64,000 nt of DNA from Oscheius tipulae (Eukaryota > Nematoda > Chromadorea > Rhabditida > Rhabditidae). Positions 11,202 through 21,955 of the stretch are shown here, piece by piece. Location: contig JASJZH010000003.1 of the NCBI GenBank assembly GCA_037178975.1, positions 2,604,001-2,668,000 of the forward strand, in the 5' to 3' direction. The notes beneath the pieces are model-generated. The model made no database searches and was not told the DNA's origin. It saw only the letters and a list, made by a program, of their open reading frames with translations. How positions within the stretch are numbered: the stretch's first letter is position 1; each line of letters opens with the position of its first letter. The position numbers and the translations under genes are program-made.

Positions 11202-12564
11202 CTATCTTTTTCTGTCGCCCCTCTCCCTCTATCCGACACCGATCACGTAATTAGGCCCTCTGCTAAGAAAAGACGGTTTCAGAACAGGAATATGAGAAAG
11301 AGGAGGCGCTCTAATTGGTTCTCTTACCACTCTTTGATTACTGACACTTTGCAAATTAAAAACAGAGATCTGTACTCAGAGTGAGAACGAATAGAAATGG
11401 ATAGAAAGCAGTCGGGGGTATTATTAGAAGTGGATTGAAAGACGTCTCCCCTCCAGCTAATATTAGCGAAATTGAAATGGTGTTTTCCTCGGAGAGCACT
11501 CTGGAAGAAGGATCACAACTGTTTGACAGGCCAAATTCTTCTTCTGGCTCATTGCTCTTTTTCGTAGGTAATTAGATGTGGAGGAGAGCTATGAAACAGA
11601 TGAAAACGCGACCAAGAAGCGAGGTTCGAGAATAACTGATAGGGGTCAGAAATCAGGGGGAAGCCTTTTCCTACGAACTACAGCAATTATAGGACCTCTT
11701 ATCTGCAAAAATATGAGCATTTCCACAGCGTGGTCGGCCTTTCCAATGCTCTTAAACGGCTATCGTAATCGTGACAACAGTACCCCTACAGTAATCGGGG
11801 ACTCGCACTTCACCGGCGCGCGAATCCAACGCCACTTTATTCAAAGTGATTGTTTTTCATCTAGCTGTCAATGGCAAATAAAAAAAAATGCAGGGTCTTC
11901 GTGTCAAGAAATAAAAATATAAGGTAGAAAGGGGAAAAAGAGGAAAACCAGGGGCTGTCACAATTACATTGGACGTCGTCGCGAGATGTGTCCAGGTGTA
12001 TTTGTGGACGTCACAGCTAATCAGCCTTTCCTCGTCGTAACGGAGGAGCAGAAATCTCTCCAGAAAGAAGAAGAGTTTTTCTTCAGCTGATTGGACGCGA
12101 TGAAATCCGCAAAAGAGGCTAGAGGGAGAGGGAGGAAATGCACCCGACCACCAGCAGAAGAGAGGGCTCGTAATCGAATGCCCACCACCAAGATTAGTCC
12201 AATTGCTCTGCCTATGAGACGAGGAAGAAGCAGAAAAAAGTGGGAGCTACTCTTTGCTGAGATCAGCATACATAGGCAAACCTGTAATTAGCAGGCTTCC
12301 TCTCCCACTCGAAAAGGACTAATTAGGTGTAGAATAAAATCACAACTCTCCTCTACACGACGAGAGCCGCTACGAAATGTGAGATTCTGTTATGTCAAGC
12401 AGCTTGTGACGGAGAGAGATTTCCTCAAATAGTATGCGGATTGAGCCGGGAAGATCTCCACGGCTATTACCTAACGAGAGCAATTACGAAGGAAGACACA
12501 GAGGAAACTGCGTCACTGCAATCTTTCGTCCCGTCTTTCGAAACAAGAAAAGGTGTGAAATTTA
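11202..12564. other. Intergenic stretch, no supported gene
   Basis: This 1.36 kb lies upstream of the four-helix gene and downstream of mett-10. Open frames at 11578-11922 (+), 12091-12291 (+) and 12021-12269 (-) overlap each other on both strands and lack splice context or coding bias. It may hold promoter elements for the four-helix gene. Confidence 0.4.
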
Positions 12565-13693
12565 CTATGAATTTTGTGGGAACTGTTTCAAATTGGAGAA
12601 GGACCAGATCAGGACCCAACGATGAGTCTTGCCCTGTTCGAGCGTCGCGACGGAGTAGCTGACATTGTCGAGGGCGTCCAGTCGTCGCTTGAGAACTTTT
12701 AGGCTCTTTTTTTTGCCGAGAAGGGACGTGAAGAACCTGGAAGGATGGTTTTATAGTATCAAGAAACAAACTGACTTGATTTTATCCGCCAGACCTACAC
12801 TTTCCTCTATCGTCCGATAGACAAACTCGACTTCTCCTCCTTCCGTTAGCAGCTCGTTCCTTTGGGCAGTTGTTGCAGATGAGGGCTCTGATCTGGACGT
12901 TGACGGAGCTTGGTTTATCATGCTGTCTTCGGACTCGGTGAACTTCTAAAAGACTCTAACTAAGTTGATGAGAATACAAACCTCGAGAAGCTCTTCCTCG
13001 TGGTAAAAGGGAGGATTACACATTGAAAAGGTGGCTGATTGGAACGAGAGGTCCTGAATATTTGATAATAGACAACTAGAAACAGTCTCTTGCTCACCGA
13101 AAATATGCTTCGACCATCAGTTTCGACTACTTCAATCAGATCAACCAGGTTGTTAGCTTCCACATTTCTAAACGGTTAACTGAAATAGATGCGAATGAAT
13201 CCAGCTGGAACTCACTTCTGGGCACAGCTTGCTGATTGCTTGTTGGATTCAGTTGCAATGAATTTCCACCCAAATCTTTTCGCGCCTAGAAGAGCATAGA
13301 TACAGGAGGCACCAGTTCCTGAAAAATCTTTTGGTGGAAAGTGAACAGACTGCTACCTATGTCTATTCCAGTGATAGGTCCGATTATACTGTTAATCTTG
13401 ATGAGTTCTTCGAGCACGTTGAGGTAGTTCAGTCGGGACGGAATTCGAGGGACGAGACTTCCAGCTGGTAGATTGACTGTCAGACCGAAATCCTTCTTCA
13501 GAATTGATGTTGTCAGCCTACGAACTGCCTCATCGGATTGGAAATCAAAGGCAATCTAGACCTCTGTCAATCAGATTAAAGAACGACTAACGTTTCCGCC
13601 TGGCATGAGCCTACAATGCTTCCTCAGCTCTGGAAACTCGGCTGCTAACTCCTTGAAGTTTAGCTGCTGATTTTTGTTGCTCTTAGCAGCCAT
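12565..13693 (-). CDS. mett-10: METTL16-type RNA N6-adenosine methyltransferase
   Basis: Seven exons (13592-13693, 13357-13555, 13216-13318, 13098-13167, 12982-13053, 12776-12945, 12565-12736) total 888 nt, giving 295 residues. Family hallmarks are all present: the N-terminal RNA-binding helix region ('FKELAAEFPELRKHC'), the SAM-binding segment 'GIDIGTGASCIYALLG', the catalytic NPPF motif ('FSMCNPPFYHEEE'), 'EGGEVEFVYRTIEES' and the C-terminal strand 'KTHRWVLIWSFSN'. METTL16/METT-10 methylates U6 snRNA and SAM-synthetase transcripts; in worms methylation at a 3' splice site blocks SAM synthetase splicing. The protein stops soon after the catalytic domain and lacks the C-terminal VCR/KA1-like RNA-binding region known in vertebrate and C. 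elegans proteins. It is divergent from gos-28, with 577 bp shared between the starts. Confidence 0.92.
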
Positions 13694-14270
13694 TTCTCCA
13701 TTTACCGTCTACCTGATAGTCAGAATAATAAGTGTTACAGTGTAAGAGAGTTAAGAAAGAAAGAAAACAAACAGTCTTTCAGCCGGCTCAAGCTTCTGCC
13801 ATTGTTAATACGCAAACTCGCGTGAGCCGCTACGCAATTTTGCGTCTTCCCCTGGACTAGTGAACTTGCACGTGGATTTCCAAATTCTTTCAACCTATTT
13901 CATGCTCTCTTGATCTTTTTAGTAATTATTTCTGTGTGAAAAGTGCTTTGGAGATTGTTAACAAATTGTTAGTTGGTCGCATGAGCAGTATCAAATGGAA
14001 AACTAACAAAAATCACCCATTTCACTTTTCCTCGAGAGAACACTAACAACTGCTCACAGACGTAAAAAAAAAACTAAAACTATCATGTGACAGCTGTTTC
14101 CTTCATCTTCATAGACGTTCTAGCTATATTAGTTTATAGAACTTTAGTCTATTTGAGCTAGAAAACGTCCTTGAAATTGATTATCTATCCGTAATAGTCT
14201 TTTTCCTGTGTTGGATATCGTACCACGATATTTTTAGGCATATGCTTAATCTGTGATTCATCAACATCAA
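13694..14270. promoter_or_regulatory. Shared upstream region of mett-10 and gos-28
   Basis: This 577 bp lies between two divergently read start codons, so it must carry both 5' regions. No strong motif was recognised by eye. Pyrimidine-rich runs ending in AG before each ATG could be splice or trans-splice acceptors. Confidence 0.4.
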
Positions 14271-15298
14271 ATGGCTTCGTCTTCATGGGAAGGTACGTCT
14301 GTTTTTCTTTTTTCTTTTTTTAGTTATTTTCACATTTTTTTTCGGGAATTTGATACATGCAGCTTGAATCAAAATATCGCTTGCTAGTAGAGCTTTCCTG
14401 GCCAATATTTGATCATAAGAGCTTGCAAAATAATGACACGACAAGGTTCTAACGAAAACTTCTTGCAGATTTGCGACGTCGAGCCCGCTCGACGGAGAAC
14501 AGCATCGATGTCAAGCTGGTCTCACTGAACAAGCTCAACTCGCATACAAGTTTGTTTACAGCAGAGGAAGTGAGTCATTAAACATTTTTCAGCGAGATTA
14601 GATCTTGAGGAAAAGACTGCCTCCGCCAGACAAGCCATGTTCGACTCGCTCACTCAGGAAATCGACGCTCTCATTACCAAGCTCAGTATCATCAACGACG
14701 AGGTTTGTTTTTCTTGTTGTTTTTCTAAAGTTTCTTCAGATGTGTGAATTGCTGGCAGCTCCCTCCTCGTCGGGCTGGTCTCAAAGCCCTGCCGTTCAGC
14801 ATACGCTCCGACGACATCAAGAGATTCTTCGCGATTACAGAACCGAATTTCGTCGAGCTAGAGAGAATGTTCAACAACAGCTGCAGAGGTATGACTTTCT
14901 TTGTTCAAAATATCCCAATCCTTCAGAGAAATTTTGCTGGCGGGCAGTGAGCCGTCCTGTCTGAATAATCGCGTAAAAGGCTCTGACATGTACCTGAAGG
15001 AGAGCGACCACATTGGCAGCTGCGATCGCCTCCTGGACGAGCAAATCAGCATCGCCATGTCGACTAAGGAGAATCTGAGCAGACAGAGTATGGGTCTCCG
15101 CGGGATAACTCGGAAAGTGCAATCCATTACACGTAGGTTTCCTCCTATTCCTTCCCATTGCCAAAATTTGCAGAGAAATATCCCATGTTGAACAGTCTAA
15201 TGCAAAAGATACAGCGCAAGAAACAGAAAGACACGATCATTCTCGGCCTGGTCATATCCGGATGTCTCATGTTCACCTTCCTCTATCTTTTCCATTGA
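14271..15298 (+). CDS. gos-28: Golgi SNAP receptor complex member 1 (GOS28), Qb-SNARE
   Basis: Six exons (14271-14292, 14469-14549, 14593-14702, 14740-14888, 14927-15132, 15174-15298) encode about 230 residues, matching the family. The start 'MASSSWEDLRRRAR' is the typical GOS28 N-terminus, and 'QHTLRRHQEILRDYRTEF' is the conserved core. The Qb-SNARE helix runs through 'MYLKESDHIGSCDRLLDEQ' and 'ISIAMSTKENLSRQSMGLRG'. A C-terminal anchor ('IILGLVISGCLMFTFLYLF') ends one residue before the stop. The protein acts in ER-Golgi and intra-Golgi membrane fusion. All introns but the first are 37-43 nt. Confidence 0.93.
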
Positions 15299-16154
15299 GT
15301 CTTTTCTCGATTGTTTCATTGCCAACTTATGGGTTTTACGGTGAAAGAGCCCCTATACGATTGCGTGTGTGGTAAATTTTTGTGATACGAGCAGAGCAAC
15401 ATGTGTAATATTGTCCTTCCCCTTCCCCTGGCTGTACTAACCGTACTGAAGTTGTATGATTTCCCCCAAACTGTTTGTTATGCAGATAAATATTCCGTTT
15501 AAAGGGCATATTCGGTGTGTAGCAGCAGTCTTTTCAATCTAGCACCTGGCTACCTAGAACCGTTAGTTGCGCGGCATAAATGGGGTTTTCTTGCTAGAAG
15601 AGCTAGCATGAAGTAATGTAAGAGGTTACTGTTTGTTTTCCTACAAGGGAGACCTGTTTCGCTCCAGTCCTTGCTATTTTCTCTTCCTTTTGCGCTGAAG
15701 TTTTGTCATTTATCCCTTGAGACAGTTGGCGCTATCAGGAACCATATTTTTGGTATCATTAGCGCGATAGACGATTGGCAGCCTCGTGATCAAACTGGCT
15801 GGCCTCCCGCCAATTGCCCCTGGCTGCACCCGTACTTTTCCGCCTATACAACTTGTATGAATACCAGATGCCTGTTTGCACTTTTATTTTCAGTTTACCT
15901 TTTTTGGCAACGTGTCGGACTGATTTACAGATTGAGAATCCTTGCCTCATTGGATAACGCTTTTTACGTGCACTTTGATCAGCTGATATGCCTATTGAGA
16001 ACCGCTTACCTTAGTCTTTGCTTTTCCCGAAATATCACGAGTTTTGAAACTAATTTCAACATTTTGCATCTCTGATTACCAATGCGAAGCTATAAAGTCA
16101 GAAGCGTAGTGTCATGAGCCATTTCCCGCCCCTTTTCCGAACTTCTTTTTCAGT
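15299..16154. other. Intergenic stretch, no supported gene
   Basis: This contains the 3' UTR of gos-28, with an AATA-rich stretch near 15487, and the promoter of the N4BP2-like gene. A 134-codon hydrophobic frame at 15671-16075 has no splice context and AT-rich codons, and was not accepted. Confidence 0.4.
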
Positions 16155-19100
16155 ATGAATCACAGTCAATGTTATGAGACCTATACCTCATTGGATAACG
16201 TGAAAAGATGCATCTCGGAAGGCCACTACGTAATGGTCCTGATGAGAGGCGTGGCGGGTAGTGGAAAGAGCTTCTTGGCGAAGTATGTTCTCGTCTTTTT
16301 TTCTCTTTTATCATCTTATTTGAGGAAGCTTCTTTCATTGAAGGGCGAGGGCGTGATTCTGAGCACTGATGACCACTTCATGGTCAATGGAGAGTACAAA
16401 TTCAATCAGGGGAAGCTGGATGAATATCACAAGAAGACTCTCCAGAATGGTAAATTGCCTTTCTGCCAAAATTTTGATTTTGAGTTCAGCAAAAACGGCG
16501 ATTCAAGATTGCAAGAAGCTCGTGATAATCGATAACACGAACATCCAGGTTCAGCACATGAGATCCTACGCGAATTATGTAGGTCAAATCATATTTCTAG
16601 TCTCAAGATCCTGTTTAGGCTGCGACCGATGGCTTCGAAATCTACGTCGTTGAGCCGAATAATGAGTGGAGCCGAAAGGCTGGGCAGTGTGCGCTAAGAA
16701 ATCAGCACGGGGTGAGCAAGGAGCAGATCAAGAACTGCCTGGATCAGCTAGACATAGAGCAGAATCCGACTCTTCGAGATCTGGTTCCCAAAAACTACAC
16801 CATTAGGTGGGAATTCCTATTTTGAGCCATTTTTATCTCAAAACTGTTCAGTCTCATGCCTCCGATGGACTTGGACGATGAGCCGATCTATACATCGACT
16901 CCGCTGAAGCAGGCCCTTTCTCCCGGGCCGCCTTGTGGCCTTCCGGGAACTTCTACAAGCTCCATGTTCTCGCTGGCTCATAAACCGAAGCCGACGATAG
17001 AGCGGGTTAATATGAGAGAGATGGGCACGCAGTCGACGGACGTGATTGGTGGGTCTTTTTCTCAAGCTAGCATTCATCGCATTCCAGTAGCCCTTACCTC
17101 ATGTGGACTGGCAGATTTGTTCGAGGAGGATGTGGGAGAAGTCTTCGAGCGCGAGAGGCCTGTAGCCCGAGGGGAATTCAAGGAGCGCCCCGTGCAGGCC
17201 CCGACTGATTCGAAGTTTGTACTTTCACTTTTTCAAAGACAGCAACCTTCATCAGGAACATACTCCCTGAGCCTTGTGAAGATCTCGATCTTCTAGTCAG
17301 CATATACCCGGGCGAGGACATGGCCTCTCTGCAGCATTTCTACGAGATGTGCGGCCTGTCCCAAACGATTCAAATGAATCTGGACAGTGGTATTATGCCG
17401 GATTACACAACCGATGTTGTGAAGGTAAAGCATTTTGTACTTGGAAATCACCAAATGTCTTGTTTTTAGGGCGCGTTCGATCCTGATATAGCCAAAGCTC
17501 TCCAGTCCGGCTCTTTTGAACCCGAGGCTAGAATCGACAATTCGGACGCGAACACGTCCACGACGGACTCCGACTATCACAGCAGGACGCTCAATGATCA
17601 GATCCATGTGGTTGATATTGGGCCCAATTTGGTCGGGCAACTGGAGGATATTTTCGGTTAGTTTCACTACGTTTTTGCCTGTTATTACCTTCTTCTAACC
17701 TTTGTTACTGTATTTTTCAGGACCTATCCCTACGGGTAGCAAATCGACGACGATCAACATCTCGGAGCAGATTCTTCGCGAACTCTACGAAGCAGTCATT
17801 CATCATAGAAGTGAGTTTTCAGAATCTATTTTAAATTGTCCTCGCGTCTCTGTCTGTCTGTCTGTCTGAAGCCCTAATTGACAATTAGTGTGCACTATTT
17901 TGTGCGCATACTAATTGTTGGCAAGTCAAGTCAGTTCGGGAGATACCTTCTTTGGGAGGACGTTGCTTCTGTCATGGTAGCTCGACTGGCGCGGAAAATG
18001 CGAACAGGGCGAAGTGAGAGAGAAGGATCAGTACAGGCTGACAGAAGGGAATAGAAACCAAATTCAAAATTCAAAGGTATCAGAGGATATAACTGTCATT
18101 GTGCTCCCCAGGGACGATAGCAATACTTGGACAGGCAGTTGGGTCTAGAAATCGGAAAAATGGGTTCAAAGAGTGAAAGGGAAGTGGGTTTGAGGGATAG
18201 AAAGTGGAGTCAAAGAGTGGGATGTGGGTTTCACTGATTAGAAATGGTCATTAGCAATCGTTTTTGCTGGGGAAAGGACAAGGTAGATATGCCTCAAGGT
18301 GCGCAACAAGTTAGGCTACCGCCCCGAAGGGGCGGCGGCCTAACTTGTCTCTTACAAAACTTGCATAATATTTTGTTTGTATTGTTACTAATTGTACATA
18401 CTCCAACAATTCCCCAACTCCTGTGATTCCTTCAAAAAAAGCATCAACTTCTTCCAGTGGAAAACTGACTGCCATTTTCAGCCTTCGATCCTACAGACAT
18501 CACGGAAAACGACGCCTTGCTGGCTCAACAGCTGCAGGAAGCTGAGAACGAGGCGGGCAGCTACCAGCCTGCCGTCCTGGATGCTCTGAGCCAAGCACAG
18601 TACCTCGGCTTTCAACAGCTCAAGGCGGATTTTCCTGGATACAACGAAACGGACTTGAAAGAGTTTTTCAAGAACTGTGGGTACGTCCGGTCTTTCCTAG
18701 CTCTGCTAATGCGCACATTAAGATACAATACATCGATGACGAGAGATTTCCTAAACGGACATGAAGCACGACCGATGCCTTCAAAAACTTCAATGATAGC
18801 CGCCCCGCAGACTCGGACCATGTTCTCATTGGCTCCGAAGGTGAAAGGACGTGGAAGTGGCTCGACCAGTCCGGCTCCGTATAATAGGGTACGTAATTGG
18901 GACAATGAGATCTATCTCTTATTTAGAATCACGTAACTGATCTGGGAATGGAAGAGGCCCAAAGAAGAGCCAAGGAAAAAATAGATGAGTCGAATGAGTA
19001 TAAGAGGAAGAAAGACGAGCTGATGCGGGAAGTACATATGCAGTCGTCCAACGGCAAATACTACAAGAATGCCACGGCGGATACCCGACGAGCCAAAGTG

Positions 19101-19512
19101 ACTATTTTCTATGTAAATTCACGAAATTTTTTTATCTTGCAGGCAAGGGAATACGACAAAAAGGAGAAGGCGGCACGTGCGGATGCCGATGCGATTTTAC
19201 GCGAGGCGAACAGAAACAGCAAAATTCTCGATCTGCACTATTTCACCTACTCCGAGGCCTTGAAACTTGTGAAGAGTCGTCTCCAGCTAGAAGATCGTGC
19301 GTATTTCTTCTTTTCCTCTCATTTTCTTCCGTTTAGGACCCGAAAATAAACGGCGTGGCCAGTCGAACAGAAAACTGACGATTGTGACCGGACACGGACA
19401 GTCGACCGGCGGAACGGGGGTCGTCCGTAAGCAGATCGAGAACTACATCAGTTCGCGCGATTACAAGTACTACTACGAGAACAGGGGCTGTATCGTGGTC
19501 CAGTGCAAATAG
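16155..19512 (+). CDS. N4BP2-like protein: P-loop kinase domain plus C-terminal Smr domain
   Basis: About thirteen exons join in frame from ATG 16155 to TAG 19510-19512. The N-terminal AAA/polynucleotide-kinase-like domain has a Walker A motif ('MRGVAGSGKSFLAK'), 'GVILSTDDHFMVNG' and 'KLVIIDNTNIQVQHM', exactly the N4BP2 layout. A central, mostly disordered region follows, then a CUE-like segment ('YLGFQQLKADFPGYNETDLK'). The C-terminus has the DUF1771 helix ('AREYDKKEKAARADADAILR') and the Smr domain ('KILDLHYFTYSEALKLVK', 'LTIVTGHGQSTGG'). Smr proteins such as worm NONU-1 and human N4BP2 cleave or sense RNA on stalled ribosomes, so a role in RNA surveillance is likely. TTTTTCAG lies one base before the ATG, a probable trans-splice acceptor. 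The 670 nt intron at about 17812-18480 carries the dispersed repeat. Confidence 0.85.
17825..18347 (+). mobile_element. Helitron-like non-autonomous repeat, copy 1 (in an N4BP2 intron)
   Basis: This ~523 bp repeat is about 90% identical by eye to 21049-21548. It begins TCTATTTTAAATTG, preceded by A, and ends at a perfect inverted hairpin (18307-18347: CAAGTTAGGC ... GCCTAACTTG) followed by T. It has no coding capacity and no terminal inverted repeats at its outer ends. A TC start, a 3' hairpin and insertion between A and T fit Helitron-type rolling-circle elements, although the last bases are CTTG rather than the classical CTRR. Confidence 0.6.
18307..18347. repeat. Terminal hairpin of the Helitron-like repeat
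   Basis: The outer arms CAAGTTAGGC and GCCTAACTTG are exact reverse complements, and the inner part has CGCCCC-GAA-GGGGCG. The sequence can fold into one long stem with a three-base loop. Confidence 0.85.
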
Positions 19513-19622
19513 TAAAACCCCTCTCATTCCGTCACTTTTAGTGAAATTGTTTGATATACCTCCTTACCCCCTCTCTTTCCTTACCTATCGTATTGTATAA
19601 CATCTGACCAGATTTTAGGGAT

Positions 19623-19663
19623 ACAAGTAAGTTTGGAGCCCCTTCGGGGCGTGCGTAACTTGT
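19623..19663. repeat. Second hairpin related to the element terminus
   Basis: ACAAGTAAGTT ... GTAACTTGT flank an inner GCCCC-TTC-GGGGC stem. Loop, inner stem and CAAGT/ACTTG ends match the design of the 18.3 kb hairpin, but the surrounding 500 bp repeat is absent. It lies in the 3' flank of the N4BP2-like gene and may be the 3' end of a related, otherwise unrecognised element. Confidence 0.5.
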
Positions 19664-20169
19664 CTATTCCCGGGTAAAACTATTACTAATGACTATTTAT
19701 CGCAAAATAAAGCTGTGTTTCTTTGGGGCTGGTCCGTACGCTTTGTTTGCTAGTTCTATCTGTGTTATATAGGGCTTCATCGTACAATTTGGCGTGTTTG
19801 GAAAAAGTTTGGTTTTAGTTGTCTTCCCTTCATGTCCATCCCTATTTTCCTAGCTCTCTCCCAATCGACCTCTACTTGTCTCTCAATTTCTCCAATTCTG
19901 CATTACAATCTCCATGTCTTTCGACTCTTTTACTCCATGAGCAAAGCGGCAAGCATCTCCGTAGAAGCAGATTCTTCCTGAAGGCATCGCAAAGAGCAAT
20001 TATTAAAGCCTGTTCCTTTTTGATCGTGATTAGATACAAATGATACACATAAGGCTTGCCTCCGCTGGCGTTGAGCTTCGTCCCGTTTATCGTCAGTCAG
20101 TTTTCCAAATAACGTTGCAACGCTTCATAGCGGGAGCTGAAGCCACGGAACAGCCCTAAGCAGAGGGTG

Positions 20170-20660
20170 TACAGAAAATCATCTAAACCGCACCGATTCA
20201 GAGTCGTTGCGACGACGTCGGCAACCAAGAGCGCATACTTCGATCAAATGGTCTAGAGGAAGAACGGAGTGCGGAATTATAGTCACCATACGGGGTTGAG
20301 GCGGATAAACGTCTGTGCTATGAATATGCAAATATATAAAATTAATACAACATTGAGGAAAATCGTAGTCCGAGAGCAGGGCAGGCCTGGGAACGGAGAT
20401 AGACTGGAAGTACAGAGGTCGCGTCTGGCTATAATCAGTCTGAATCAAATCAGTCAGGCATCGGATGTTTGTGAAGATCCAAAAGAATTTGGGTAGGTCA
20501 GGGCTATGGTTGCCCATGATGAGAGGAAACACGCCATCCGGATTGGGTACAAACATCATCAGAGGATCGTCAGCGAGATAGCACTGCTTCAATGTCTGTT
20601 TGTAGTTAACAGCTCTCAAACATGGTTTGTCAATTTCTTAGTTTCTGAACAGCAAAACGT
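20170..20660 (-). pseudogene. Broken protein-coding fragment next to a transposon
   Basis: On the minus strand, coding-like sequence begins right at the inner edge of the 20.68 kb transposon: '...DKPCLRAVNYKQTLKQCY', 'FVPNPDGVFPLIMGNHS', 'FFWIFTNIRCLTDLIQTDY'. It continues through frames that need small introns, and coding-like sequence ('FLYTLCLGLFRGFSSRYEALQ', then 'KPYVYHLYLITIKKEQALI') extends left to about 19950 with an in-frame TGA between. No start exon or full frame was found. The likely explanation is a gene remnant cut off at its 5' side by the transposon. The family was not recognised. A short active gene with unusual splicing is possible. Confidence 0.4.
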
Positions 20661-20678
20661 TCAAACTGGCGGACACTT

Positions 20679-21740
20679 CACGGCGTTTTACGCCCATGCA
20701 AAAAGCGTCGCCACTTTTTCTCGCGCCAATTTCTTATTTCGAGGGCGGGAATTCAAAATTAGATCTCTTTTATTTCGTCAGCCACATACTTTCCCACCTA
20801 TTATTCTTTTTCCTTTTTCACAATTTTAGGCTAGATGTGAATAGTTCTGTCTGACAGGAGGCGTGATAAATTTGGAAGCTATCTCCGTCCACAAACTGAC
20901 GCCTTCGCCTTTTATAAGGCGTGATGGGAGCGTCAACTGAAACTAACGAGTGACAGGTGGAGACGCTGTTGAGAAAAACGGTTTTTAAACTTGTTATTAG
21001 CTCTAGGTTTTTCTAATGATCTGATTTCTGCACAGAATTCTTCAAAAATCTATTTTAAATTGTCCTCGCGTCTCTGTCTGTGTGTGTGTGTTTCTGTCTG
21101 AAGCCAATATTGCCAATTAGTGTGCACTATTTTGTGCGCACACTAATTGTTTGCAAGTGAAGTCAGTTCGAGAGATACCTTCTTTGGGAGAACGTTGCTT
21201 CTGTCATGGTAGCTCGACTGGCGGGGAAAACGCGAACAGGGCGAAGTAAGAGAGAAGGACCAGGACAGGCTGACAGAAGGGAGTAGAAACCGGGCAAAGT
21301 TCAAAGGTATCAGAGGATATAACTGTCATTGGGTTCCCTAGGGACGATAGCAATACTTGGACAGGCAGTTGGGTCGAGAAATCGGAAAAATAGGTTCAAA
21401 GAGTGAAAGGGAAGTGGGTTTGAGGGATAGAAAGTGGAGTCAAAGAGTGGGAAGTGGGTTTCACTGATTAGAAATGGTCATTAGCAGTCGTTTTTGCTGG
21501 GGAAAGGACAAGGTAGATATGCCTCAAGGTGCGCAACAAGTTAGCTTGTAAAGTAAAAAGTAAGAAACTGGAGCTCGAAGTGGGATATCCGCGCAAGCGC
21601 GCGCTTTTTAGATTAATCTAGGTATGGTATTCTGTGCCAAAACCGATTTGAACCAGGATTTTCGTAGGATACTGTACTTAAGAAAACGAGCGGCGTTTGC
21701 GCCCAGTTTGAAAAAGTGGCGACGCGCGTAAAACGCCGTG
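20679..21740. mobile_element. Inverted-repeat DNA transposon (MITE), copy 1, interrupted by the Helitron-like repeat
   Basis: The element starts CACGGCGTTTTACGC and ends GCGTAAAACGCCGTG, perfect 15-base terminal inverted repeats within longer imperfect arms ('GTCGCCACTTTTTC'). ACTT lies directly on both sides (20675-20678 and 21741-21744), a candidate 4 bp target duplication. Removing the 500 bp insertion at 21049-21548 leaves 562 bp, the same length as the copy at 44038-44599. It encodes no transposase. Confidence 0.8.
21049..21548 (+). mobile_element. Helitron-like non-autonomous repeat, copy 2 (nested in the MITE)
   Basis: This 500 bp copy starts with TCTATTTTAAATTG after a run of A and ends ...CAAGTTAGCTTG followed by T. 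Most of the 3' hairpin (about 25-29 bp) is missing compared with copy 1. The uninterrupted MITE at 44.0-44.6 kb shows the empty site: the flanks there join as an A-run directly followed by TAAAGTAAAAAG, with no duplicated target bases. Confidence 0.65.
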
Positions 21741-21955
21741 ACTTCTCGTCAAAATCGAGGAAACGAGTCTTGCAACGAAATTAAGTAATACAGTAATCTG
21801 GAACCTCTCAAATACATTTTGCGACCGCCTAAAATTTTTAAGACTTTCGTTATTTCTTCAAAAAAGTGGTTTTTATGGGGGTCTCTCTATTCAGGGCATT
21901 CGAAACGCTCTCCTCTCTATTTCCTCTCAAAGACGCAACTTATCTCGTTTAGAGG

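Noticed and set aside
15671-16075. 134-codon hydrophobic plus-strand frame
   Set aside because: AT-rich codons, no splice or start context, and it lies in an intergenic region before a gene with a clear trans-splice site.
18244-18426. 60-codon frame in the Helitron-like repeat
   Set aside because: It crosses the hairpin, is not conserved in copy 2 and has no coding bias.
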